Shown one piece after another: positions 13,194 to 21,034 of a DNA stretch of 25,536 nt. Below the pieces are notes generated by a model that was given only the letters and a program-made list of their open reading frames with translations, had not been told where the DNA came from and searched no databases. Source of the DNA: DAOUEH01 sp034430515 (GTDB lineage Bacteria; Chloroflexota; Dehalococcoidia; Dehalococcoidales; RBG-16-60-22); assembly GCA_034430515.1 (NCBI GenBank), contig DAOUEP010000008.1, positions 1-25,536 on the forward strand, given 5' to 3'. Both the position numbers and the translations under genes were made by a program. Each line of letters begins with the position of its first letter. Positions within the stretch are counted from its first letter, which is position 1.

Positions 13194-15242
13194 TTGACCG
13201 CTCACGCCGAAGCCAGGGCTAGAATCGCCGAGCTGCGGACGCAAATCAACCAGCACAACTACCGCTACTACGTCCTGGACAGCCCGGAAATCAGCGACGC
13301 TGAGTACGACGCCCTGATGCGGGAGCTGAAAAAGCTGGAGGAGGAGCACCCCGACCTCCTGACGCCCGATTCCCCCACCCAACGCGTCGGCGCGGCGCCG
13401 GTAGCGGCCTTCGGCGTGGTGACCCACCGCTATCCCCTGCTCTCGCTGGGCAACGTCTTCAGCGACGAGGAGCTGGCCGCCTGGTACGCCCGCACCGTCA
13501 AGCTGGCCGGCGGGGCGGCCTTCGACTTCGTCGGCGAGCACAAGATTGACGGGCTGGCGGTGGCCCTCACCTACGAAAACGGTAGGTTCGTTACCGGGGC
13601 CACCCGCGGCGACGGCCTGCGCGGCGAGGACATCACCCAGAACCTGCGCACCGTCCGCACCATCCCCCTCGCCGTCGGCAAGAACACCCCGCCCCGCTTC
13701 GAGGTGCGCGGCGAGGTCTACCTCTCCCGGACGGGCTTCCGCAAGCTCAACCGGGAGCGCGAGGCCGAGGGCCAGCCCCTCTTCGCCAATCCCCGCAACG
13801 CCGCCGCCGGCTCGGTGCGCCAGCTGGACTCGCGCATCACCGCCCGCCGCCCGCTGGACGTCTTTATCTACATGCTGGGCTACGCCGAGGGCGGGCCGGC
13901 GCTTAAGACCCACTGGGAGACGCTGGACTACCTCAAGTCGCTGGGCTTCAAGGTTAACCCCAACAACCGGCGGCTGAAAACCATCGGCGAGGTTGAAGAA
14001 TATTATAAAACCTGGAAAGAGCAGCGGGAAGGGCTGGACTATGAAGCCGACGGCATCGTCATCAAGATAAACGACCTCGCCCTCCAGCAAACTCTGGGCG
14101 ATATCGGCCGCGAGCCGCGCTGGGCGGTGGCCTACAAGTTCCCTGCCGTCCAGGGCACCACCCGTCTCAAGGAAATCGGCATCAGCGTGGGGCGGACGGG
14201 CACCCTCAACCCCTACGCCATCCTGGAGCCGGTGGCCGTGGGCGGCGTCACCATCCGGCAGGCCGCCCTGCACAACGAGGACGACATCCGCCGCAAGGAT
14301 ATCCGCGTCGGCGATAGCGTCATTATCCAGCGCGCCGGCGAGGTCATCCCGGAGGTCATCGGCCCCACCCCACAGAGCCAAGAGAGCAAGTCAAGGAATA
14401 AAGAATACGACCTGCCGGCCAGCCTGCGCCACGATAAAGCCGGCCGCCCCCTCTGCCCTTCCTGCGAGGAGGCCAGCATCGTCCGGCCCCAGGGCGAGGT
14501 GATGTACTACTGCACCAACGCCGCCTGTCCCGCTCAGGCGCAGCAGCGCATCGAGCACTTCGCCTCACGGGGGGCGATGGACATCCGCGGCATTGGCGAG
14601 AACCTCAGCGCCGCCCTCCACGAACAGGGGCTGGTCAAAGACGCCGCCGACCTCTACTACCTCCAGAAGGATAAGCTGGCCGCTCTGGACAAGATGGGCG
14701 AAAAGAGCGCCGAGAATATACTGAAATCCGTCGAAAATAGCAAAGACCGGGAGCTGGCCCGCCTCATTTACGCCCTGGGCATCCGCCACGTGGGCTCGGA
14801 AACGGCCGAGGTACTGGCCGGCGAGTTCCCCGGCCTGGACGGCCTGGCCGCCGCCAGTGAAGAGAGGCTGACTGAAATCGGCGCCGTCGGCCCCAAGATT
14901 GCCGGGAGCGTCACCGCCTTCTTCGCCCAGGAAAACAACCGCGATATCATCCGCCGGCTCAAGGAGGCCGGCGTGCGCACCACCGGGACGGCCGCCAAAG
15001 CTACCGGCCTGCCCCTGTCCGGGCAGGAGTTCGTCCTCACCGGCCGGCTCGACAGTATGCCTCGTCCCGATGCCGAGGCGCGCCTCCGGGCGCTGGGCGG
15101 CACCGCCAGGGATAACGTTACCAAAAAGACCACTTTCGTCGTCGTGGGGGCCGACCCCGGTTCCAAGGCCGCTAAGGCGGATAAACTGGGCATCACCAAA
15201 CTCACCGAAGCCGAGTTCCTCCGCATGCTGGAGCAGCCCTGA
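13194..15242 (+). CDS. ligA: NAD-dependent DNA ligase LigA
   Basis: This 682-residue protein seals nicks in duplex DNA using NAD+. The domains run in the usual order. The Ia domain has the NYRYYVLDSPEISDAEYD motif that binds NMN. The adenylation domain has the catalytic lysine K117 in EHKIDGLAVAL and TRGDGLRGEDITQN. An OB fold follows, then a four-cysteine zinc site (CPSC, then CTNAAC, around residues 420-445), helix-hairpin-helix repeats and a C-terminal BRCT domain (about 605-682, SGQEFVLTGRLDSMPR, VVVGADPGSKAAKA). The length is standard. The start is a TTG with GGGGG upstream, and translation from it gives the usual N-terminal helix. Confidence 0.97.
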   Translation: MTAHAEARARIAELRTQINQHNYRYYVLDSPEISDAEYDALMRELKKLEEEHPDLLTPDSPTQRVGAAPVAAFGVVTHRYPLLSLGNVFSDEELAAWYARTVKLAGGAAFDFVGEHKIDGLAVALTYENGRFVTGATRGDGLRGEDITQNLRTVRTIPLAVGKNTPPRFEVRGEVYLSRTGFRKLNREREAEGQPLFANPRNAAAGSVRQLDSRITARRPLDVFIYMLGYAEGGPALKTHWETLDYLKSLGFKVNPNNRRLKTIGEVEEYYKTWKEQREGLDYEADGIVIKINDLALQQTLGDIGREPRWAVAYKFPAVQGTTRLKEIGISVGRTGTLNPYAILEPVAVGGVTIRQAALHNEDDIRRKDIRVGDSVIIQRAGEVIPEVIGPTPQSQESKSRNKEYDLPASLRHDKAGRPLCPSCEEASIVRPQGEVMYYCTNAACPAQAQQRIEHFASRGAMDIRGIGENLSAALHEQGLVKDAADLYYLQKDKLAALDKMGEKSAENILKSVENSKDRELARLIYALGIRHVGSETAEVLAGEFPGLDGLAAASEERLTEIGAVGPKIAGSVTAFFAQENNRDIIRRLKEAGVRTTGTAAKATGLPLSGQEFVLTGRLDSMPRPDAEARLRALGGTARDNVTKKTTFVVVGADPGSKAAKADKLGITKLTEAEFLRMLEQP

Positions 15243-15251
15243 GCCTCGCCT

Positions 15252-15281
15252 CTGGCAATAAAGTGTTTAAAATAGTAGAAT
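15252..15281 (+). promoter_or_regulatory. Promoter of the coiled-coil lipoprotein gene, CTGGCA-N18-TAGAAT
   Basis: There is a 4/6 -35 at 15252-15257 and a 5/6 -10 at 15276-15281, 18 nt apart, within the AT-rich gap after ligA. Confidence 0.45.
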
Positions 15282-15318
15282 AAAGCCAGATTTCGTGAAA
15301 GGGGGCAAGGAATTGGAG

Positions 15319-15951
15319 ATGAAGAGGACCCGAATCTTACCTCTGGTACTGGCGGCGGTGATTTTAGCCAGCCTGGCGCTGGCCGGATGCGGCGTCTCCC
15401 AGACAGACTACGACGAGTTGTTCGCTCAGAAAACGGCACTGGAGGCCGAAAAACAAGCCCAGCAGGACCAGTTTGACACCCTGCAAACGACAAAAGAAGC
15501 CCTGGAGGTTGAAAACCAGTCCCTCGAAGCGGACTACGGACAGTTAACCACCGCTTACAATACCCTGGAAGGCAATTTCCAGACAATGCAGGAAATGAGA
15601 GACGCCATCGAGGCGCAGCTCCTCGCCGTAAGCGACCAGCTGGCGGCGCTTCAGGCCGTCTATCCGCCGCGGGATTTCACCTCGCTCCGGGAGCTGGAAG
15701 ACTGGCTGCTGGCCAACGATGTATCCGATAAACCGATAACCTCAACCGCCGAGGCCTGGATTGGCCGGGCACTGGAGGTGCAGGAAGACGCCCTGGCGGA
15801 CGGCTACGTGGTTTCCGTCGACTACGACGGGCCGGATGCCAATGGGCTTTACAGCGTTTTCTGCACCACCGTTATCAACGGCAATATCTATTTCTGGGAC
15901 CCGGAAACCGACAATGTTCTGCAGGATACTAGCCTTGGTACGGTCGAATAA
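15319..15951 (+). CDS. Predicted coiled-coil lipoprotein
   Basis: This 210-residue exported protein is not assigned to a named family. The chosen ATG (AAGGA upstream) gives MKRTRILPLVLAAVILASLALAGCG, a clean lipoprotein signal with lipobox LAGC. An in-frame GTG 24 nt upstream would only add eight polar residues. Residues about 30-110 form a long heptad-like helix rich in Glu, Gln and Leu (KTALEAEKQAQQDQFDTLQ and similar). After YPPRDFTSLRELEDWL a small globular C-terminal domain follows (DGYVVSVDYDGPDANGLYSV, NGNIYFWDPETD) that resembles envelope-associated domains with transglutaminase-like surroundings. It probably sits on the outer face of the membrane. Confidence 0.8.
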   Translation: MKRTRILPLVLAAVILASLALAGCGVSQTDYDELFAQKTALEAEKQAQQDQFDTLQTTKEALEVENQSLEADYGQLTTAYNTLEGNFQTMQEMRDAIEAQLLAVSDQLAALQAVYPPRDFTSLRELEDWLLANDVSDKPITSTAEAWIGRALEVQEDALADGYVVSVDYDGPDANGLYSVFCTTVINGNIYFWDPETDNVLQDTSLGTVE

Positions 15952-15987
15952 GGGGGCAGGGATAATCTGCACCAGTGAAAAACCTGG

Positions 15988-16572
15988 ATGATAAAACTGA
16001 TTGTCGGCCTGGGCAACCCCGGCTTTCTCTACGCCCGCAACCGTCATAACATCGGCTTTATGTGCGTGCGGCAGCTGGCCCGTGACCACTCCATCCGCTT
16101 CGACAGAAAGCAGGGACAGGCGCGCACCGGCATCGGCCGCATTGGCGGGAGCCACGCGGTGCTGGCCCGCCCGCAGACCTATATGAACGCCAGCGGCGAC
16201 TCCGTGGCGGCGCTCGCCCGCAAGCTGGATATCACCCCCGATAATCTTATCGTCATCCACGACGACCTCGACCTGCCGGTGGGCAAAATCCGCCTGCGCC
16301 GGGGGGGCGGCTCCGGCGGGCACAAGGGCATCGAGTCCATCGTCGCCCGCCTGGGCACCAACGACTTCTACCGCATCCGGGTGGGCATCGGCCGGCCCGA
16401 CGAGACCGGCCTCTCCCCCGCCGACAAAGAGGCCGCCGTCATCGACTACGTGCTGGCCAACTTTACCGACGAGGAGAAAAAGGCCATCGACAAGGCCATC
16501 CCCGAGGTCGGCCAGGCGGTAACCTGCCTCATCAGTCAGGGTCTCAAAGCCGCCATGAACCGGTTCAACTGA
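15988..16572 (+). CDS. pth: Peptidyl-tRNA hydrolase
   Basis: This 194-residue protein releases peptides from prematurely dropped peptidyl-tRNA. All signature elements are visible: VGLGNPGFLYARNRHNIGF with N10 and catalytic H20, ARPQTYMNASG with N67, HDDLDLPVGK with D92/D93, and the GGGSGGHKGIESI loop. The length is normal. The ATG has only a weak upstream site, and the gene lies 36 nt after the lipoprotein gene, so it may depend on that transcript. A small membrane-protein gene follows 10 nt later. Confidence 0.96.
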   Translation: MIKLIVGLGNPGFLYARNRHNIGFMCVRQLARDHSIRFDRKQGQARTGIGRIGGSHAVLARPQTYMNASGDSVAALARKLDITPDNLIVIHDDLDLPVGKIRLRRGGGSGGHKGIESIVARLGTNDFYRIRVGIGRPDETGLSPADKEAAVIDYVLANFTDEEKKAIDKAIPEVGQAVTCLISQGLKAAMNRFN

Positions 16573-16582
16573 AACCTGCCCG

Positions 16583-16918
16583 ATGGAAAACAAGACCGTT
16601 ATCGCCATTAAGTCCGTGCACCTGTCCCTCTTCCTGGTCATGTGCGCCAGCCTGGCCTACGCGCTCTACGCCGCCATCGTGGGGCGATACGACGGCTGGC
16701 TGATAGCGGCCATGGCCGTCGTCATGTTCGACGGCGCTTCCATCGCCCTCAACCGAGGACGCTGCCCGCTGACCATCCTCGCCGAGCACTATGGGGCGAA
16801 AGACGGCGCCGTGACGCACCTGGTTATGCCGCGCCGGGCGGCGCGCTACGTGTTCAAGTTTTTCACCGTCGTCTTTATCATCGAGGCGGTCTGGCTGGCG
16901 GCGGGGTATTTTGGCTAG
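16583..16918 (+). CDS. Small membrane protein, DUF2784-like
   Basis: This 111-residue protein has three hydrophobic segments (about 8-30, 38-57 and 88-110). Between the second and third is NRGRCPLTILAEHYGAKDG, whose CPLT-x-x-E element recalls the DUF2784 family of small membrane proteins. The match is from memory of that motif and the assignment is tentative. There is no signal peptide apart from the first membrane segment. The gene follows pth by 10 nt and is probably co-transcribed with it. The function is unknown. Confidence 0.65.
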   Translation: MENKTVIAIKSVHLSLFLVMCASLAYALYAAIVGRYDGWLIAAMAVVMFDGASIALNRGRCPLTILAEHYGAKDGAVTHLVMPRRAARYVFKFFTVVFIIEAVWLAAGYFG

Positions 16919-16964
16919 ATAACAATTTTTAAGTCAGAGCACCTGCTTACCTCACCCCCTTAAT

Positions 16965-17055
16965 CCCCCTCTCCAAACTCAGCATTGGGGAGACCCTAGA
17001 TATTTTGTTTGGAGAGGGGGAATGTTTTTTATGAAGAGGGGCTTCGCCCCTCTTA
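16965..17055. repeat. Pair of palindromes between the membrane protein gene and repeat copy 3
   Basis: CCCCCTCTCCAAAC (16965-16978) and GTTTGGAGAGGGGG (17007-17020) form a perfect 14-bp dyad with a 28-nt loop. This is followed by a second perfect hairpin of nine pairs with a 3-nt loop, AAGAGGGGC-TTC-GCCCCTCTT, at 17034-17054. With the repeat at 17083 they form a composite intergenic element of roughly 170 nt. The second hairpin may also end transcription of the pth operon, though only AAAC follows it. Confidence 0.6.
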
Positions 17056-17082
17056 AACACCCTATAGTGGGGAGGGAACTGA

Positions 17083-17134
17083 GGGCTAAGCGGCGGATGC
17101 CGCGAGGGCGGCTTGGGTGGGAATAGATAACTCC
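17083..17134 (+). repeat. Dispersed intergenic repeat, copy 3 of 3
   Basis: This copy starts GGGCTAAGCGGCGGATGCC and ends with the same GGGTGGGAATAGATAAC core plus TCC as copy 1, although it lies more than 11 kb away. Its internal GCGGC-GGAT-GCCGC can form a small hairpin absent from the other copies. It ends 4 nt before the -35 box of the next gene. Confidence 0.8.
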
Positions 17135-17138
17135 GTAA

Positions 17139-17167
17139 TTGCCACACCCGCGCTCAGGTGTTATAAT
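17139..17167 (+). promoter_or_regulatory. Promoter of the TIGR00725 gene, TTGCCA-N17-TATAAT
   Basis: There is a 5/6 -35 (17139-17144), a 17-nt spacer and a perfect -10 (17162-17167). Because it lies inside the upstream part of the open frame, it argues for the TTG start at 17193. Confidence 0.75.
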
Positions 17168-17192
17168 TTTCCTGTCTGACAGAGGCACTCGG

Positions 17193-17675
17193 TTGGAAAC
17201 AGAGCAAATATTCATCGGGGTTATCGGCGGCAGCGATGTCTCTTCCAAGGTCGCCAAAGTGGCCGAGGCCGTCGGCCGGGAGATTGCCCGCCGCGGGGCG
17301 GTGCTGGTCTGCGGGGGGCTGGGGGGCGTCATGGAAGCCGCCTGCCGCGGCGCCTGCGCCGAAGAGGGGCTTACCATAGGCATCCTCCCCGGAGAAGACC
17401 GCCGCGCCGCCAACCAGTATGTTAAAATCCCCATCGCTACCGGCCTGGGCTACGCCCGCAATCTGGCGGTGGTGCGCTCCTGCCGGGCGGTCATCGCCCT
17501 CGACGGCAGCTACGGCACGCTCTCGGAAATCGCCTACGCCCTCCAGGCGGGCACGCCCGTCGTCGGCCTGGGGACGTGGCAGCTGTCCAAGAAGGGCCGG
17601 AGCGCCGGCGGCATCATCGCGGCTGATGACCCCGCCGACGCCGTGTCCCAGGCCATGGAGCTGATTGATAACTAA
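17193..17675 (+). CDS. TIGR00725 family protein (LOG/DprA-like Rossmann fold)
   Basis: This 160-residue protein is read from a TTG with AGAGG upstream. The open frame continues 54 nt further, but that part carries the promoter. The core FIGVIGGSDVSSKVAKVAEAVG opens a Rossmann-like fold. VLVCGGLGGVMEAACRGACAEEG is the variant of the PGGxGTxxE-class loop, and DGSYGTLSEIAYALQAGTPVVGL gives the second conserved block with the GTxxE element. Relatives include cytokinin-activating LOG proteins and DprA-like nucleotide binders. The function of TIGR00725 members is unknown. Enolase follows 36 nt later on the same strand. Confidence 0.85.
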   Translation: METEQIFIGVIGGSDVSSKVAKVAEAVGREIARRGAVLVCGGLGGVMEAACRGACAEEGLTIGILPGEDRRAANQYVKIPIATGLGYARNLAVVRSCRAVIALDGSYGTLSEIAYALQAGTPVVGLGTWQLSKKGRSAGGIIAADDPADAVSQAMELIDN

Positions 17676-17711
17676 AAACAGACCAGGTAATTCCGGCTAA
17701 CGGAGAGGTAA

Positions 17712-19004
17712 ATGTCAACTATCGAGGATATCAGGTCCAGGGAAATCCTGGACTCGCGCGGCAACCCCACCCTGGAGGTGGAGGTGGAGCTCTACGACGG
17801 CACCCTGGGGCGGGCGGCAGTACCCTCCGGGGCCAGCACCGGCCAGTACGAGGCCCTGGAGCTGCGCGACGGAGATAAGAAGCGCTACGGCGGCCAGGGC
17901 GTCCTCAAGGCGGTGGCCAACGTCAACGAGAGCATCGCCGGGGTGCTCATCGGCATGAAGGCCGCCGAGCAGACCGCCGTCGACCAGGCCCTCATCGAGC
18001 TTGACGGCACGCCCGACAAGTCGCACCTGGGGGCTAACGCCATTCTGGGGGCGTCGCTGGCGGTGGCCCACGCCGCCGCCAACCAGCAGGAGGTGCCGCT
18101 CTACCGCTACCTGGGCAAGGTGGATACCTATACTTTGCCGGTGCCGATGCTCAATATCTTAAACGGCGGCCGCCACGCCGCCGCATCCACCGACCTGCAG
18201 GAGTTCATGGTGGTGCCGGCGGGCGCGGCCACCTTTGCCAAAGCGATGCAGATGGGCGCCGAGGTCTACCAGGCGCTCAAGAAAGTGCTCAAAGACCGGG
18301 GGCTTAATACCAACGTCGGCGACGAGGGCGGCTTCGCCCCTTCCCTGCCCTCCAACAAAGACGCCGTCGAGGCCATCCTGGCCGCCATCGAGGCTGCCGG
18401 ATATAAGCCGGGCCAGGACTGCTTCATCGCCCTCGACCCGGCCTCCAGCGAGTTCTACGAAAACGGCCGATACGTCCTCGCCCGCGAGGGACAGACCCTG
18501 GACTCCGCCGGGATGGTTGATTATTATGTAAAATGGTGCGCCGCCTACCCCATCATCTCCATCGAGGACGGCCTGGCCGAGGACGACTGGGCGGGCTGGC
18601 AGCTCCTCACCAGCAAGCTGGGGGATAGAATCCAGCTCGTCGGCGACGACCTCTACGTCACCAACGTCAAGCGGCTCGGCCACGGCATCGGCCAGAAGGC
18701 GTCCAACTCCGTCCTCATCAAGCTCAACCAGGTGGGCACCCTCACCGAGACCATCGACGCCATCCAGATGGCCCAGCAGGCGGGCTGGACGGCCGTGGTC
18801 AGCCACCGCTCCGGCGAGACCGAGGATACCACCATCGCCGACCTGGCCGTGGGGATGGCCACCGGGCAAATCAAGGCCGGGGCCCCCTGCCGCTCGGAGC
18901 GTACCGCCAAGTACAACCGGCTGCTGCGCATCGAGGACGAGCTCGGCGAGAACGCCAGCTACGCCGGGATGAAGGCCTTCGCCCATCTGAAGGGGCAGGC
19001 TTGA
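17712..19004 (+). CDS. eno: Enolase (phosphopyruvate hydratase)
   Basis: This 430-residue glycolytic enzyme interconverts 2-phosphoglycerate and phosphoenolpyruvate. The N-terminal SREILDSRGNPTLEVEV and GAAVPSGASTG-type loop (AAVPSGASTGQYEALELRDGD) are diagnostic. Further along are GDEGGFAPSL, the metal-binding SIEDGLAEDDWAGW and VGDDLYVTN, and the catalytic LIKLNQVGTLTETI lysine region with SHRSGETEDTTIADLAVG near the C-terminus. The length is typical. GGAGAGG lies upstream of the ATG. It probably shares a transcript with the TIGR00725 gene and overlaps the following hydrolase gene by 4 nt. Confidence 0.98.
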   Translation: MSTIEDIRSREILDSRGNPTLEVEVELYDGTLGRAAVPSGASTGQYEALELRDGDKKRYGGQGVLKAVANVNESIAGVLIGMKAAEQTAVDQALIELDGTPDKSHLGANAILGASLAVAHAAANQQEVPLYRYLGKVDTYTLPVPMLNILNGGRHAAASTDLQEFMVVPAGAATFAKAMQMGAEVYQALKKVLKDRGLNTNVGDEGGFAPSLPSNKDAVEAILAAIEAAGYKPGQDCFIALDPASSEFYENGRYVLAREGQTLDSAGMVDYYVKWCAAYPIISIEDGLAEDDWAGWQLLTSKLGDRIQLVGDDLYVTNVKRLGHGIGQKASNSVLIKLNQVGTLTETIDAIQMAQQAGWTAVVSHRSGETEDTTIADLAVGMATGQIKAGAPCRSERTAKYNRLLRIEDELGENASYAGMKAFAHLKGQA

Positions 19005-19975
19005 GCGAAATCTACCCCGGCATCTACTGGCTCAAAATGCCGATACCCATGCCGGAATCAACGCTGGCGCACGTCAACGTCTACCTCGTTCGCGGCGATA
19101 GCGGCTTCCTCCTGGTAGATACCGGCTGGGACACGCCGGAATCATTCGCCGTTCTGGAAAAAGGGCTGGCCGAGCTGGGCGCCAGGGTCGAGGACATCGC
19201 CCGGATACTGGTGACCCACGTCCACCCCGACCACTACGGCCTGGCCGGGCGCATTCGGGAGCGCTCCGGCGCCGAAATTCTCATGCACGAAATCGAGCGC
19301 GACTCCATTGAGCCGCGCTACATCCACCTGGACGCCCTGCTGCGGCAAACCGACGCCGCCCTGGTGGCCAACGGCGTCCCCCGCGACGACATGGTCAGCC
19401 TGCGGGACGCCACCCTGGGGCTGGAGGACTACGTTGACCCCGTCTACCCCGATACCGTCCTCAAGGGCGGCGAGACCGTCGGCACGGGAGAGTTCACCTT
19501 CCGGGTGCTCTGGACGCCGGGGCATTCCTCGGGGCACGTCTGCCTCTACGAGCCGGAGCGCCAGATTCTCTTTTCCGGCGACCATATCCTGCCCACCATC
19601 ACCCCCAACGTCAGCGCCAACCCGCTGGGGAAATACCTGGCCTCGCTGGAGGAGCTAAGACAGCTGGACGTAAGCCTCGTCCTGCCCGGCCACGACGCGC
19701 CCTTCACCGGCCTGGCCGGGCGCGCCGCCGCGATAATAAATCATCATTACGAGCGCAACGGCGAGATTCTGGCCACTCTGGGCGGTGAGCTAAAAACGGC
19801 CTGCGATTTGGCGCTGCACGTCAGCTGGGGGACCAACGCCTCATGGCTTGACCTGCCCTTGTTCCACCGCCGCATGGCCATCTTCGAGACCATCGCCCAC
19901 CTGGAGATGATGCTGGCCGATGGCCGGGTGGCTCAAGAGACTCGCAGCGGCATTATATATTACCGGCGGGCGTGA
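19001..19975 (+). CDS. Metallo-beta-lactamase fold hydrolase
   Basis: This 324-residue protein starts at a TTG within TTGA, overlapping the enolase stop. The metal-binding core is THVHPDHYG (H73, H75, D77, H78), with a third-site histidine in WTPGHSSGHVCLYEPE, an aspartate in FSGDHILP and a last histidine in LPGHDAPF, so the dinuclear site is complete. The N-terminus (YWLKMPIPMPESTLAHVNVYLV) and the helical C-terminal extension resemble the glyoxalase-II-like or thioesterase-like MBL branch, whose substrates vary. The overlap with enolase suggests co-translation, but a metabolic link is speculative. Confidence 0.9.
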   Translation: MSEIYPGIYWLKMPIPMPESTLAHVNVYLVRGDSGFLLVDTGWDTPESFAVLEKGLAELGARVEDIARILVTHVHPDHYGLAGRIRERSGAEILMHEIERDSIEPRYIHLDALLRQTDAALVANGVPRDDMVSLRDATLGLEDYVDPVYPDTVLKGGETVGTGEFTFRVLWTPGHSSGHVCLYEPERQILFSGDHILPTITPNVSANPLGKYLASLEELRQLDVSLVLPGHDAPFTGLAGRAAAIINHHYERNGEILATLGGELKTACDLALHVSWGTNASWLDLPLFHRRMAIFETIAHLEMMLADGRVAQETRSGIIYYRRA

Positions 19976-19981
19976 TATAAT
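19973..19981 (+). promoter_or_regulatory. Extended -10 promoter (TGA-TATAAT) of the HgdB-like gene, leaderless
   Basis: TGA (19973-19975) abuts a perfect TATAAT (19976-19981), and the ATG is at 19989. Transcription would start at or next to the start codon, and no Shine-Dalgarno is visible. Confidence 0.65.
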
Positions 19982-19988
19982 AGAGCGG

Positions 19989-21014
19989 ATGAAGAAAATC
20001 GGCATTACCACCACCGTCCCCACCGAGGTGCTGCTGGCGGCCGGTTACCAGCCCGTCGACCTCAATAACATTCTCGTCGGCGACCCCGACCCCAACCGCC
20101 TCATCACCATCGCCGAGCGAGCCGGTTTCCCCCTCAACTGCTGCGCCTGGATAAAGGGCCTCTACGGGGCCTGCCTCGACCGCGGCCTCGCCGATATGCT
20201 CTGCGTCACCGGCGGCGACTGCTCCAACACCATCATGCTCATGGAGACGCTTAAGCTCAAGGGCGTCAACGCCGTCCCTTTCGCCTACCCCGACCGCCCC
20301 GACCCGGAACTGGTGCGGGCGGCCCTGCAAGACCTGGCCGACCGGTTAGGCACCACGCTTGCGGCCGCCGAGCGGATGAAAGACGAGCTTCAGACCGCCC
20401 GCGCCCTGGCTCATAAGCTGGACGAGCTCTGCTGGCGCGAGAATAAGGCCAGCGGGTGGGAGAACCACCTCTACCTGGTCTCGGCCTCGGACTTTAACGG
20501 GGACTATCATAAGTACGCCGCCGACGTAAGTACGCTGATTGATGAATGCGCCCGCCGCCAGCCCTACCCCACCGACGAGCTGCGGCTGGCCTACATCGGC
20601 GTGCCGGCGGTCTACGCGCGCGAGCTTTACCCCTTCGTGGAGCGGTGCGGCGGGCGGGTCGTCTTTAACGAGGTGCAGCGCCAGTTCGCCATGCCGGCGC
20701 CGGGAGAAAATCTGGCCGAGCATTACGCAAATTATACTTACCCCTACTCTGTCCGCGAGCGCATCGCCGACATCCGCGCCGAGATAGAGCGGCGTCGCAT
20801 CGGCGGCGTCATCCACTACGTGCAGTCCTTCTGCCACCGCGGCATCGCCGATATCGTCTTTCGGGACGCCCTGGATTTGCCCGTACTCACCCTGGAGGGC
20901 AACGACGACTTCTCCCTCAGCGCCCACGCGCGCACCCGCATCGAGGCGTTCCTGGACATGCTCCAGCGCCGCCGCCATCCCCGCCGTCCCCGCCGGCCGG
21001 CGCTAAAGAAATAA
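19989..21014 (+). CDS. 2-hydroxyacyl-CoA dehydratase family protein (HgdB/BcrC-like Fe-S subunit)
   Basis: This 341-residue protein belongs to the HgdB-like family. The start is the ATG just after the -10 box; a longer open frame overlaps the upstream gene and is unlikely. It opens with IGITTTVPTEVLLAAGYQPVDLNN, the typical first strand. Cysteines C51, C52, C62, C72 and C78 cluster in LNCCAWIKGLYGACLD and LCVTGGDCSNT, and a further one sits in VQSFCHRGIADIVF. These are the [4Fe-4S] ligand region of 2-hydroxyacyl-CoA dehydratases, benzoyl-CoA reductases and double-cubane proteins. The usual second subunit and the ATP-driven activator are not in the window, so it may act alone or with unlinked partners. 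The C-terminal tail is Arg/Pro-rich. Confidence 0.85.
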   Translation: MKKIGITTTVPTEVLLAAGYQPVDLNNILVGDPDPNRLITIAERAGFPLNCCAWIKGLYGACLDRGLADMLCVTGGDCSNTIMLMETLKLKGVNAVPFAYPDRPDPELVRAALQDLADRLGTTLAAAERMKDELQTARALAHKLDELCWRENKASGWENHLYLVSASDFNGDYHKYAADVSTLIDECARRQPYPTDELRLAYIGVPAVYARELYPFVERCGGRVVFNEVQRQFAMPAPGENLAEHYANYTYPYSVRERIADIRAEIERRRIGGVIHYVQSFCHRGIADIVFRDALDLPVLTLEGNDDFSLSAHARTRIEAFLDMLQRRRHPRRPRRPALKK

Positions 21015-21034
21015 TTAACATATCAGGAGGCGAA

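Noticed and set aside
13188..14381. 397-codon minus-strand open frame inside ligA
   Set aside because: It is antisense to conserved ligase domains and shows no motifs.
19920..19988. Upstream start for the HgdB-like protein overlapping the MBL gene
   Set aside because: The segment overlaps the end of the preceding gene and contains the extended -10 box. The conserved first strand begins right at the ATG of 19989.
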